DNA of 64,000 bases from Alphaproteobacteria bacterium (GCA_028277405.1 JANQGH010000083.1:1-64000), one strand, 5' to 3'; shown: positions 9,965 to 18,157, numbered from the stretch's first letter. Notes: generated from the sequence alone by a model not told the origin. Translations and numbers: made by a program.

Positions 9965-10711
9965 GTGTCCAACATTGCCACCTGGCCGCAGACACCCGGC
10001 ACGTTAGCGATGGAGGCGATCGAAACAGATGATGATCTGGTCAATGCGCTGCGCAGCGGGATCGTCGACGAACGGTTCGTAACCAACGGCCGGGTCCTGC
10101 CGGAACGGATTCTCGCCAGCAAACTGATGGTCAGTCGTTTCCGCCTGCGCCGTGCCCTGGATGTTCTGGAAGATGATGGGGCGATTTTTCGCAGGCGCGG
10201 ACAGGGTACGTTCGCCGCACCGCCACCCGCCGTGGAAAGCGGCAATTTCCGCATCCTTGCCCGCCGCGTGACGCCCCAGGACGTTATGGAGGCCCGGCTT
10301 GAAGTCGAACCGGCTCTCGCCGCCCTGGCCGCCCAGCGGGCCTCACGGGACGAGATAAAGATGCTCGACCGCCTGACCCGGGCGACCTTCGAGGCCAGCG
10401 ACACCGCAGGTTACGATATTGCCGACGATGTCTTTCACTACAAGATCGCGGAGTTGGCCCACAACCCTCTCTTCCTGACGATTTACCAATCCATCAGCAC
10501 GGTACGAAAGCACGCGGATTGGACCAGCCGCCGGCACGAGACCTACTCCAAAAAAATGATCGAACAGCTGGTTCGGCAACATGAGGATCTGTTTCGGTCC
10601 ATCGCGGCGCGGGACCCGCGCGCAGCCGCCGAAACCATGGAAAAGCACCTTATCACGGTCTCGAATGCAATGCTGCGCGGTCGTACCTACGGTCAGGCGG
10701 CTGGAGGTTAA
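9965..10711 (+). CDS. GntR-family transcriptional regulator with FCD domain
   Basis: This is a 248-residue regulator. The N-terminal part, about residues 20-85, is a winged helix with RFVTNGRVLPERILASKLM and ending RRRGQGTF, the standard GntR wing. The C-terminal all-alpha FCD domain includes DDVFHYKIAELAHNPLF and the late HEDLFRSIAARDPRAAAE segment. Its Asp/His residues commonly bind a metal and an organic acid ligand. GTG 9965 lies 18 bases after dppC, so it is probably cotranscribed with the transporter and may regulate it. The spacing in the HTH (LASKLMVSRFRLRRALD) fits the FadR/VanR group. The effector is unknown. Confidence 0.85.
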   Translation: MSNIATWPQTPGTLAMEAIETDDDLVNALRSGIVDERFVTNGRVLPERILASKLMVSRFRLRRALDVLEDDGAIFRRRGQGTFAAPPPAVESGNFRILARRVTPQDVMEARLEVEPALAALAAQRASRDEIKMLDRLTRATFEASDTAGYDIADDVFHYKIAELAHNPLFLTIYQSISTVRKHADWTSRRHETYSKKMIEQLVRQHEDLFRSIAARDPRAAAETMEKHLITVSNAMLRGRTYGQAAGG

Positions 10712-10916
10712 GGCGAGCTGCGGAGACAGTCAGAGAAACTCGAGGACTCTGTGAGTTTCATTACGGAGAGATGGTCGATTCCGGCAGACATCGATCAGTT
10801 GATCTGGAAGAGCAACCATCTCGAGGGCACCGAAGATGGTGATGACGTAGAGGATCTTTCGCACATTTGAGAGGGTTGGTGGCCCCGGCTCTGGCGGCGT
10901 ACGGGGGATGTGCGGC

Positions 10917-11081
10917 ATGGCCGACACAATCACCGATCCGATAGCGGCGCAAGCCATGGAAGCCAGCAGATCCATCGCCCTCCAGCCCGACGCCGTCGCC
11001 CGCGCCGTCGCATACGCCATCGAGCAGCCCAGCGACGTTGACGTCAACGAGATCGTCGTTCGACCGACGGCTTCAGCCTGA
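10917..11081 (+). pseudogene. C-terminal remnant of a short-chain dehydrogenase
   Basis: The 54-codon frame reads MADTITDPIAAQAMEASR, then SIALQPDAVARAVAYAIEQP, and ends with VDVNEIVVRPTASA before TGA. This matches the C-terminal end of NADP-dependent SDR enzymes of the YdfG type, where a long upstream Rossmann domain with TGxxxGxG and YxxxK is always present. None of that precedes it: the frame is closed by TAG at 10848-10850 and the upstream codons are not SDR-like. It is therefore a truncated remnant rather than a small gene. Confidence 0.65.
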
Positions 11082-11309
11082 CCGGGCGCCCTACAGAGCG
11101 CGAGAAACGTGGAGCGGCGCAATAGCCGCGTCGCACATCTGCTCACAAAACAGCGTGTCTTGGGTCACCAGAACGGCGGCTGCTTTGCCAAGCCGCCCCC
11201 CAGCATTGTGAACTGTCTGCCGATGTCGGCAACGGGGCAGACCGCAGGATCCGGCCCGATAAGCCCGAAACCGTCCGGCAACCGAAATTCGGCAACGACA
11301 TAATCAGCA

Positions 11310-11337
11310 TTGTCAATATCGGAAATATCGATATAAA
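11310..11337 (+). promoter_or_regulatory. sigma-70-like promoter with internal palindrome, for the ArsR-type regulator
   Basis: TTGTCA (11310-11315) and TATAAA (11332-11337) are separated by 16 bases. The spacer contains two AATATCG copies (11315-11321 and 11324-11330). The perfect palindrome ATATCGATAT spans 11325-11334 and overlaps the -10 box. This is a plausible autoregulatory operator, since a bound dimer there would block RNA polymerase. Confidence 0.5.
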
Positions 11338-11340
11338 GGC

Positions 11341-11362
11341 TGGCTCCATTGTCGTGGAGCCA
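11341..11362 (+). promoter_or_regulatory. 5'-UTR hairpin covering the ribosome binding site
   Basis: TGGCTCC (11341-11347) pairs with GGAGCCA (11356-11362) around an 8-base loop. The GGAG of the 3' arm (11356-11359) is the Shine-Dalgarno sequence, five bases before the ATG at 11365. The stem would hide the ribosome binding site. The predicted transcript start is at about 11342-11346, so the hairpin would form the very 5' end of the mRNA, and part of the left arm may be lost depending on the exact start. Confidence 0.5.
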
Positions 11363-11364
11363 CC

Positions 11365-12294
11365 ATGAGCCATAACTTCCTGGTCATCGACCCCGAGAAA
11401 GACGGTGCCGCGCTTAAAGGCATCTCCTCGGCCCCGCGTGTGAGCATCCTTAGGCTGTTGCTGCGCGAGGGCGGCATGAATGTGAACGACATCGCCAAAC
11501 GGCTTGGGCTTCCGCAGTCCTCGGTCTCGTCCAACGTACAGGTCCTTGAGGAGGCGGGCCTGTTGCGCACGGAAGCACAGAGGGCAAGAAAGGGCAGTCA
11601 GAAGATCTGCCACGCGATCTATGACGAGCTGATCATAACGTTTCGCGAATCCGAGGCGGTCATCGATCCGCACCAGATTGAAGTGGCCATGCCGCTTGGC
11701 CTTTACACCAACAGCGACGTGACCGGTCCGTGCGGCATCTGCTCACCCGATGGCGTGATCGGCCTGCTGGACGTGCCGGAGACCTTTCTGGATCCGGAGC
11801 GGATGAAAGCCTCCCTTCTCTGGTTTACCAGCGGCTTCGTCGAATACCAGTTTCCCAACAATGCCAAGCTGATCGGAGCCGAAATCGAGCAGATCGAGTT
11901 TGCCATGGAGATCAGTTCGGTGGTGCCGGGCACGCTCGCCGACTGGCCGTCAGACATCGTCATGTCGATCAACGGCGTGGAGCTTGGCGCCTGGACCTCG
12001 CCGGGTGATTTCGGGGACAAGCGTGGCGCCTATACACCCGCCTGGTGGACCATGAGCGGTTCGCAATACGGCATGCTCAAAAGCTGGACCGTAAATGGCA
12101 CCGGCGCCTATATCGATGGCCGGAGACTGTCCGCCGTCACCGTCGACAGGCTGGACTTGAACGCTCATCGCTCTATTCGACTGAAGATCGAAGTGAAGCC
12201 CGACGCCAGCCATCCCGGGGGCGTCAACGTCTTTGGCCGGCGCTTTGGCAATTACGACCAGGACATCGTGATGCGCCTGCATACCAGACGCTGA
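11365..12294 (+). CDS. ArsR-type winged-helix regulator with C-terminal sensor-like domain
   Basis: This is a 309-residue protein. Residues about 15-95 form an ArsR/MarR-like winged helix (ISSAPRVSILRLLLREGGMN, IAKRLGLPQSSVSSNVQVLE). Residues about 100-309 are a beta-rich region with many aromatic residues and motifs DWPSDIVMSINGVELGAWTSPGDFG and GGVNVFGRRFGNYDQDIVMRL. It resembles predicted regulators (COG4189 type) found next to arabinofuranosidase genes. The classical ArsR metal-binding cysteines are absent. A CGIC pair near residue 127 is the only cysteine cluster. The immediate downstream neighbour is the GH51 gene, so sensing of a pentose or arabinoside by the C-terminal domain is a reasonable inference. 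It is not proven. Confidence 0.75.
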   Translation: MSHNFLVIDPEKDGAALKGISSAPRVSILRLLLREGGMNVNDIAKRLGLPQSSVSSNVQVLEEAGLLRTEAQRARKGSQKICHAIYDELIITFRESEAVIDPHQIEVAMPLGLYTNSDVTGPCGICSPDGVIGLLDVPETFLDPERMKASLLWFTSGFVEYQFPNNAKLIGAEIEQIEFAMEISSVVPGTLADWPSDIVMSINGVELGAWTSPGDFGDKRGAYTPAWWTMSGSQYGMLKSWTVNGTGAYIDGRRLSAVTVDRLDLNAHRSIRLKIEVKPDASHPGGVNVFGRRFGNYDQDIVMRLHTRR

Positions 12295-12387
12295 TCGACC
12301 GCGCATCCCGACTCGTCTTACGCCTCTCAACCGCCGATCAAATCCGGCTTGACAACGTCGGACGACGGCGCGATTGTACTCAAAAAT

Positions 12388-12416
12388 CCGGTCTATACCG
12401 GAATAATTGATATAAT
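12388..12416 (+). promoter_or_regulatory. arabinofuranosidase promoter with CCGGT/ACCGG inverted repeat
   Basis: A perfect -10 box TATAAT lies at 12411-12416. The -35 position is occupied by the inverted repeat CCGGT-CTAT-ACCGG (12388-12401) rather than a TTGACA. This suggests activator dependence or an operator. The predicted start of transcription (about 12422-12425) falls within the Shine-Dalgarno sequence GGGAGG (12421-12426) before ATG 12432, so the leader would be only about 8-10 bases long. Confidence 0.45.
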
Positions 12417-12431
12417 GCTTGGGAGGTACGC

Positions 12432-13943
12432 ATGAAGGCCAGAGTAGCCGTGCACCGAGAGTTTCGCGTTGGGACGATCGATGAGCGGCTTTACTCGGCG
12501 TTCATCGAGCATATGGGCCGAGCGATCAACGGAGGCATCTATGATCCTGGCCACCCGGAAGCAGATGAACGGGGCTTCCGTCGCGATGTGCTTGCCCTGG
12601 TGCGCGATCTGAAGATCCCGGCGATCCGCTATCCCGGCGGTAATTTCGTTTCCGCCTACAACTGGGAAGACGGTATCGGGCCGAAGGATCGTCGACCCGT
12701 CCGTCTCGATTTGGCCTGGCGCTGCAAGGAGACCAACCAGGTCGGCATCAACGACTTTGCCCACTGGGCCAGCATGGCCGGCATCGAGATGATGCTGGCG
12801 GTCAATCTCGGCTCCCGCGGTCTGGAGGAGGCGCGCAACTTTCTCGAATACGTCAACTTCCCCGGCGGCACGGCGTGGAGCGACCTGCGCCGGAGCCACG
12901 GCGTCAGCGAGCCTTACGGCGTGAAGATGTGGTGCCTGGGCAACGAGATGGATGGCCCCTGGCAGATCGGCCACAAGGTCGCGACCGAATATGGGCGCCT
13001 TGCCGACGAGACGGCCAAGGCGTTCAAGGCCTTCGACCGCAACATCGAGACGGTGGTGTGCGGCAGTTCCAATGACAAGATGGCGACCTATCCGGAGTGG
13101 GAGCGCGAGGTTCTCGAGGAGTGCTATGAGAATGTCGACTATATATCCATGCACAAATACTTCGGCAACAACAGCAAGGATACGCTGAATTATTTTGCCA
13201 AGGTCGAAGAGACCGGCCGCTATATTCAGACGGTTGGCGCGATCATCGACTACGTCAAAGCCAAAAAGCGCGCCAAAAACGACGTTCGCATCAGCTTTGA
13301 CGAGTGGAACGTCTGGTATCACGACCGGGATGTGGATTCCCGGCGTATCAAGGAGTGGGATTGGCCGGAGGCCCCACCGCTGCTGGAGGAATCCTATAAT
13401 TTCGAGGACGCGCTTTTTGTCGCCTGCCTGCTGAACGAGTTCATCCGCCGCAGCGATCGTGTCCGCATCGCCTGCATCGCCCAACTCGTCAACGTGATCG
13501 CGCCGATCCGGGCGGAAAAGGATGGTCCAGCCTGGCGCCAGACGATCTATTACCCCTATCAGATGGCATCGCTGTACGGACGCGGAGACGCGCTTCAGGT
13601 CAGCGTCGACGCCCCGCGATATGACTGCCGCGTCGCAGCCGATGTGCCCTATCTCGATGCCGCCGCCGTCCATGACCAGCAGGGCGGTATGGTGACACTG
13701 TTCTTGGTCAACCGACACCTGACCGAAAGCGCCGCGCTCGACGTGTCGCTGACCGGCTTTTTGCAGCCGCAACTGGACCGGCACATTGCGATGGGGGGCC
13801 ACGCGCTGACCGACACCAACGGCGCCGATCATCAGGACAAGGTTGCCCCGTCGCCGGGTAGCGGCGTGGGGATCGAGGACGGGCGTCTGCGCGGCAGCTT
13901 GCCACCTTTGTCCTATCACGTCTTGCGGGTCAAAGTGAGCTGA
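12432..13943 (+). CDS. abfA: alpha-L-arabinofuranosidase, GH51
   Basis: This 503-residue enzyme of glycoside hydrolase family 51 releases terminal arabinofuranosyl residues from arabinan, arabinoxylan or oligosaccharides. The acid/base glutamate is E172 in WCLGNEMDGPWQ and the nucleophile is E291 in SFDEWNVWY, both present and correctly spaced. The N-terminal RYPGGNFVSAYNWEDGIGP segment is also typical of the family. No signal peptide is visible, so it acts in the cytoplasm on imported oligosaccharides. A strong GGGAGG precedes the ATG. Its neighbours, a regulator and a sugar ABC transporter 10 bases downstream, form one catabolic module. Confidence 0.93.
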   Translation: MKARVAVHREFRVGTIDERLYSAFIEHMGRAINGGIYDPGHPEADERGFRRDVLALVRDLKIPAIRYPGGNFVSAYNWEDGIGPKDRRPVRLDLAWRCKETNQVGINDFAHWASMAGIEMMLAVNLGSRGLEEARNFLEYVNFPGGTAWSDLRRSHGVSEPYGVKMWCLGNEMDGPWQIGHKVATEYGRLADETAKAFKAFDRNIETVVCGSSNDKMATYPEWEREVLEECYENVDYISMHKYFGNNSKDTLNYFAKVEETGRYIQTVGAIIDYVKAKKRAKNDVRISFDEWNVWYHDRDVDSRRIKEWDWPEAPPLLEESYNFEDALFVACLLNEFIRRSDRVRIACIAQLVNVIAPIRAEKDGPAWRQTIYYPYQMASLYGRGDALQVSVDAPRYDCRVAADVPYLDAAAVHDQQGGMVTLFLVNRHLTESAALDVSLTGFLQPQLDRHIAMGGHALTDTNGADHQDKVAPSPGSGVGIEDGRLRGSLPPLSYHVLRVKVS

Positions 13944-13953
13944 GGCCGAGCGC

Positions 13954-15030
13954 ATGGGTGTCCGGCTGAACAACGTCAACAAGAGCTTTGGCGCCGTTCA
14001 GGTGATCCATGACGTTTCGCTCGACATTCAGACTGGCGAGTTCGCCGTGTTTGTCGGGCCGTCCGGGTGCGGCAAGTCAACCTTGCTGCGCGTGATTGCG
14101 GGGCTTGAGGACACCGACAGCGGCACGATCGAGATCGAAGGCCGCGACGTCAGCGATGTCGAGCCCGCCCAGCGCGGCGTGGCGATGGTCTTCCAATCCT
14201 ACGCGCTCTATCCGCATCTGACGGTGTTCGAGAACCTGGCGTTCAGCTTGCGTCTTGCCCGCACGCCCAAGGCGGCGATGCGCCAGATGGTCGGCGAGGC
14301 GGCGCGCATCCTCCGGCTTGAGGATCAGCTCGACAAGAAGCCGGCTCAGCTGTCCGGCGGCCAGCGGCAGCGGGTCGCGATCGGACGCGCCATCGTGCGC
14401 AAGCCCAAGGTTTTTTTGTTCGATGAGCCCTTGTCGAACCTGGATGCCGAACTGCGCGTTCAGATGCGCCTCGAACTGACCCGCCTGCATCGGCAGATCG
14501 GCGCCACGATGATCTATGTGACCCACGATCAGGTCGAGGCGATGACGCTGGCCAGTCGGATTTTCGTCCTGCGCGACGGCATGCTTCAGCAATCCGGCCC
14601 GCCGCTGGACCTTTACGATGACCCCGACAACCGCTTTGTCGGTGGCTTCATCGGCTCGCCGGCAATGAATTTCCTGCCGGCAACGGTCATGGAACACGAA
14701 AGCGGCGTGTTGCAGCTGGCCCCCGATGACGCCGACGATGGGCGATTTGCCGCCCGGCTACAGGGACGGCAGCTTGCGAAGGGCAGCCGCGTGACGGCCG
14801 GCATTCGCCCGGAGCATTTCGTCATCAATGATGCGGGCCTGCGCGTCAGCGTCGAGGTCGCCGAGCAGCTTGGCGATGTTTCCTATCTCTTCACCCGGAC
14901 GGGCGATGACCGCGAACTGATCGTCAAGCAAGACAAATCGCGCGCGTCCCTCACCGGTCAGACGATCGGCCTTTCGGCCGATCCAAACGATGTCCTGGTC
15001 TTTGACGAGGCAGGCCAGCGACTGCGCTAG
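13954..15030 (+). CDS. ugpC: sugar ABC transporter ATPase (MalK/UgpC/MsmK type)
   Basis: This 358-residue ATPase has Walker A GPSGCGKST (about residues 37-45), the signature LSGGQRQRVAIGRAI, and Walker B VFLFDEPLSNLDAELR. The C-terminal TOBE/regulatory domain begins near residue 240 (VGGFIGSPAMNFLPA). The NLDAELR D-loop is typical of the carbohydrate uptake transporter 1 (CUT1) family. It lies 10 bases behind abfA and about 70 bases before the binding-protein gene. It energises the MalFG-like permeases downstream. The symbol denotes the family, not a proven glycerol-phosphate substrate; arabino-oligosaccharides are more likely here. Confidence 0.88.
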   Translation: MGVRLNNVNKSFGAVQVIHDVSLDIQTGEFAVFVGPSGCGKSTLLRVIAGLEDTDSGTIEIEGRDVSDVEPAQRGVAMVFQSYALYPHLTVFENLAFSLRLARTPKAAMRQMVGEAARILRLEDQLDKKPAQLSGGQRQRVAIGRAIVRKPKVFLFDEPLSNLDAELRVQMRLELTRLHRQIGATMIYVTHDQVEAMTLASRIFVLRDGMLQQSGPPLDLYDDPDNRFVGGFIGSPAMNFLPATVMEHESGVLQLAPDDADDGRFAARLQGRQLAKGSRVTAGIRPEHFVINDAGLRVSVEVAEQLGDVSYLFTRTGDDRELIVKQDKSRASLTGQTIGLSADPNDVLVFDEAGQRLR

Positions 15031-15098
15031 GCGCGGCAATCGCGCCGATACTTGTGAACCAGACCGTCCTCAAAGGCGGAAAAGAAGGGAGGAATGAG

Positions 15099-16373
15099 AT
15101 GAGCGTTTTTCGATCCATCGTAACAGCGGCCGCCCTCGCGACCGTCGCGACACCGGCGCTGGCCCAGCAGGAAGTCGTCTGGTGGGATTTCCTTTCCGGC
15201 GGAGACGGGGTGCGCATGGCGGCGCTCATTGACCGCTTCAACGAGGAGCATCCCGACATCAACATCGACGCCACCACCCTGGAATGGGGCGTGCCGTTCT
15301 ATACCAGGATACGCACCTCCACCGCCGTCGGCGAAGGCCCCGACATCATGACCTACCACCTGTCGCGCGTGCCGCTGGCCCTGGATGAAGGCGTGCTGAG
15401 CGAAATCACAGCCGAAGATCTGGCGAATGCCGGTCTGACGACCAACGATTTTTACGAGCGCAGCATCGCCGCCGCCAGCAGCGACGACGGCACGCTTCAC
15501 GCCGTCCCTTTCGACGTTCATTCCGTGGTGCTCTACTACAATAGGGACATGCTTGAAGGCACGAATTACCTCGATGCCGACGGCAACCTGACCGGCATGG
15601 ACAGTCTTGAGAGTTTCGAAGCGGCCATGGCAGCGCTCGTCGAGAACGGCGTCACGGAGCCGCTGTCCTACGCCACCGCCGATGCCGGCACCACGTATCG
15701 GGTGTTTTATACGCTGTTCAGCCAGATGGGTGGCGAGTTGATCACCGATGGCGAGGTGCTGGCTGGCGACAATGCCGACAAGGCTGTGCAGGCCATCGAG
15801 ATCATGGCCAGGTGGCGCGAAAACGGCTGGGTTCCGGAGCAGACCGAATATCCCGCCTCGGTCGCGCTGTTCACCTCGGGCCGGTCCCCCTTTCATTGGA
15901 ACGGTGTCTGGGAAGTGCCGACCATGACCGACCTGGCGGCAAGCGGCGAGCTGAGCTTCGACTGGGGTGCGGTGCAGATCCCAGCCCTGATGGGTCAGCT
16001 TGGGACCTGGGCCGATTCCCACGCTTTTGCCATCCCGCAAGAAGACCAACCCATGGACCCGGAAAAGCGCGCCGCAGTGATGACGGTCATCGGCTGGATG
16101 TCGCAAAACTCGCTTTCGTGGGCCGAGGCGGGGCACGTCCCCGCGTTCCGATCGGTTGCCGAGAGCGATGACTTTCGCGCCATGGAGCCAAACGCCACCT
16201 ATGCCGCGCTCGTGGAGACCGTCGCCTATGACCCCCGGTCGCAGATCGCAGGCGTGGCGTCACCGCTTTACGATGCGGTGCAGAACCTGATCGTGCCTGC
16301 GGTCGACGGTTTCGTGACGCCGCAGCAGGCGATCGACCAGATGAAGACGGACTTGCAAAGGCTCATTCGCTGA
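15099..16373 (+). CDS. extracellular sugar-binding protein, SBP family 1
   Basis: This 424-residue periplasmic receptor starts with a Sec signal peptide (MSVFRSIVTAAALATVATPALAQ). It continues with EVVWWDFLSGGDGVRMAALIDRFNEEHP, typical of family 1 sugar-binding proteins. Start 15099 was chosen over 15054 because AAGGGAGGA lies just before it and the signal peptide then begins correctly. Residues HWNGVWEVPTM and GTWADSHAFAIPQ belong to the ligand-cleft region seen in CUT1 receptors. The ligand is inferred from the neighbouring abfA to be an arabinose-containing oligosaccharide. Confidence 0.88.
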   Translation: MSVFRSIVTAAALATVATPALAQQEVVWWDFLSGGDGVRMAALIDRFNEEHPDINIDATTLEWGVPFYTRIRTSTAVGEGPDIMTYHLSRVPLALDEGVLSEITAEDLANAGLTTNDFYERSIAAASSDDGTLHAVPFDVHSVVLYYNRDMLEGTNYLDADGNLTGMDSLESFEAAMAALVENGVTEPLSYATADAGTTYRVFYTLFSQMGGELITDGEVLAGDNADKAVQAIEIMARWRENGWVPEQTEYPASVALFTSGRSPFHWNGVWEVPTMTDLAASGELSFDWGAVQIPALMGQLGTWADSHAFAIPQEDQPMDPEKRAAVMTVIGWMSQNSLSWAEAGHVPAFRSVAESDDFRAMEPNATYAALVETVAYDPRSQIAGVASPLYDAVQNLIVPAVDGFVTPQQAIDQMKTDLQRLIR

Positions 16374-16379
16374 TCGACG

Positions 16380-16419
16380 GAGACCGCCGCGGCTTCCACG
16401 AGGAGGCCGCGGCGGTCTC
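16380..16419 (+). other. very stable intercistronic hairpin between binding-protein and permease genes
   Basis: GAGACCGCCGCGGC (16380-16393) pairs perfectly with GCCGCGGCGGTCTC (16406-16419), a 14-bp GC-rich stem with a 12-base loop. It begins seven bases after the binding-protein stop codon. No T-run follows. The placement is like the malE-malF intergenic element, which protects the binding-protein mRNA from 3' exonucleases and lowers permease expression. Confidence 0.7.
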
Positions 16420-16445
16420 ATGCCAACGCCGCGACGGAGCCGGTC

Positions 16446-17330
16446 ATGGCCGTGATCCGCAATCCCCGCAAGAACGCGCTCATCGCCGCCAGTTTGGTGG
16501 CGCCGTTCGTGCTGACATTCGCGCTGGTCTTCGCCTATCCGACGTTCCAGGTGATCCGGCTCAGCTTTACCGACAGCCCGCTCATCGGCGACGGTGAGTG
16601 GATCGGACTGGACAATTATTGGCGGCTGCTGTCGGACCGGCTGTTTTATACCTCGCTTTGGAACAACGGCTATTTCCTGTTGTTGACCGTGGTGCCGACG
16701 ACCGCCCTGGCGCTCGGCATGGCACTTTTGGTCAACAAGTTAAAAGGACGCTGGCAGGCGCTCGTGCTCGCGCTGTTCTTCCTGCCCTACATCTTGCCGG
16801 TCTCGGTGGTGACCGAGATCTGGACCTGGATGCTCGATTTTCAGTTCGGCATCCTGCAGCCGGTCATCACGCTGTTCAACGGCGATCCGGTCGCCGTCTT
16901 TCGCAATCCGTATTGGGTGATGCCGATGATCGCGCTGGTCACGGTATGGTGGGTCAACGGCTTCAACGTGCTGCTGTTCATCGCGGGCTTGCGCAACATT
17001 CCCCGGGACCTTTATGAGGCGGCCGCGCTGGACGGCGCGACGGCCCGGCAGCGCTTCCTGCGGGTTACCTGGCCGCTGTTATGGCCGATCACGGTGTTGG
17101 TCTTGACGCTGCAACTCATCCTGCAGCTGAAGATCTTCGACCAGGTCTACCTGTTGAGCCAGGGCGGCCCCTTCAACACGTCCTACGTGCCGCTTCTACT
17201 GGTCTACCGGGAAGCGTTCCAGTTGAACGAGGGCGGCTACGCATCGGCGATCGCCCTGGTGATCTTCGTCATCATCCTTGTGGTCTCTGTGTTGCAGTTC
17301 CAGCTTTTGCGCATCGTGGGGCGACGGTGA
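16446..17330 (+). CDS. sugar ABC transporter permease (MalF type)
   Basis: This 294-residue inner-membrane permease has about six membrane segments. The first is LIAASLVAPFVLTFALVFAY. The EAA loop is DLYEAAALDGATARQRFLRVTWPLL, the standard CUT1 ATPase-contact motif. ATG 16446 follows the strong hairpin at 16380. The end overlaps the next permease gene by four bases (GTGA). It forms the channel with the downstream permease and is driven by the ATPase at 13954. Confidence 0.9.
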   Translation: MAVIRNPRKNALIAASLVAPFVLTFALVFAYPTFQVIRLSFTDSPLIGDGEWIGLDNYWRLLSDRLFYTSLWNNGYFLLLTVVPTTALALGMALLVNKLKGRWQALVLALFFLPYILPVSVVTEIWTWMLDFQFGILQPVITLFNGDPVAVFRNPYWVMPMIALVTVWWVNGFNVLLFIAGLRNIPRDLYEAAALDGATARQRFLRVTWPLLWPITVLVLTLQLILQLKIFDQVYLLSQGGPFNTSYVPLLLVYREAFQLNEGGYASAIALVIFVIILVVSVLQFQLLRIVGRR

Positions 17331-18157
17331 GAGGCGCACGCAAGGTCGAGAACCTGGTTCTGACCGTGTGCGGCCTGACGGCGGCACTTGTCTGGATATT
17401 CCCGATCTACTGGGCCGTGGTGACCTCCTTGCGTTCGGAAAGCCATGTGGTGAGCGACGATGCGGGGCTTCTTCCGGACGGGTTCAATCTGACGGCGTTT
17501 ACCGACGCGCTCTTCAACACGCAGATCGTACGCTGGTACTTCAACTCGATCGGCACGGCGCTGATCATCACGATCGGCGTCATCGTATCGTGCATGATGT
17601 GCGCCTACGCGATCTCTCAGATGCGGTTTCCCGGTCGGCGGCTGTTGTATGGCATCGTGCTTGCCAGTTTCATGATCCCCGCCCAGGCGCTGGTCGTCAG
17701 CCAATTCATCCTGATGAGCGATCTGGGGCTGGTGAACAGCTGGGCGGGCATCATTCTGCCGCAGCTGATCGTGCCGATCGTCATCATCGTCTACAAGCAG
17801 TTCTTCGATGCGGTGCCCAAGGAGATGCGCGAGGCCGTGATACTCGATGGCGGCGGCGAATATGTGCTGCTCTTCAAGCTCTATCTGCCGCTCAATTGGG
17901 GGATCACGACGGCCCTTGCCATCATCACCTTCATCGGTGCGTGGAACGCCTTTTTCTGGCCCTTCCTGGTCACGACAACCGAGGACATGATGACGATACC
18001 AGTTGGCATCACCCAGGTTAACGACGTCTTTGGCGTCGCTTATGCCCGCTTAATGGCCGTAGCGCTTTTGGCCGCCATGCCCGTTGCACTGGCCTATCTG
18101 ATCTTTCAGCGGCGCGTGACAGAAGCGGTAATGATCTCATCGGGGGTCAAGGGCTGA
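17327..18157 (+). CDS. sugar ABC transporter permease (MalG type)
   Basis: This 276-residue permease starts at GTG 17327, overlapping the upstream stop; the frame is open further 5' but only inside the neighbouring gene. It has a MalG-like order: a first membrane segment (VLTVCGLTAALVWIFPIYWAVVT), the SLR..E segment, and the EAA loop EMREAVILDGGGEYVLLFKLYLPL. The C-terminus is QRRVTEAVMISSGVKG, typical of MalG proteins. It is the last gene of the arabinoside operon and is followed only by pseudogene remains and a tRNA. Confidence 0.9.
   Translation: MRGARKVENLVLTVCGLTAALVWIFPIYWAVVTSLRSESHVVSDDAGLLPDGFNLTAFTDALFNTQIVRWYFNSIGTALIITIGVIVSCMMCAYAISQMRFPGRRLLYGIVLASFMIPAQALVVSQFILMSDLGLVNSWAGIILPQLIVPIVIIVYKQFFDAVPKEMREAVILDGGGEYVLLFKLYLPLNWGITTALAIITFIGAWNAFFWPFLVTTTEDMMTIPVGITQVNDVFGVAYARLMAVALLAAMPVALAYLIFQRRVTEAVMISSGVKG

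Larger units (their letters stand above)
10712..11364. other. degenerate intergenic region between the dpp and arabinoside modules
   Basis: These 653 bases hold no intact gene. They contain a short-chain dehydrogenase remnant (10917-11081) and, at the right end, the promoter and hairpin of the ArsR-type regulator gene. A 38-codon frame at 10751-10870 reads like plausible protein (ERWSIPADIDQLIWKSNHLE) but matches nothing I recognise. The stretch looks like a recombination scar. Confidence 0.5.

Noticed and set aside
10730-11146. 138-codon minus-strand frame in the gap before the arabinoside regulator
   Set aside because: It shows no family features, and the plus strand contains an SDR C-terminal remnant in the same place.
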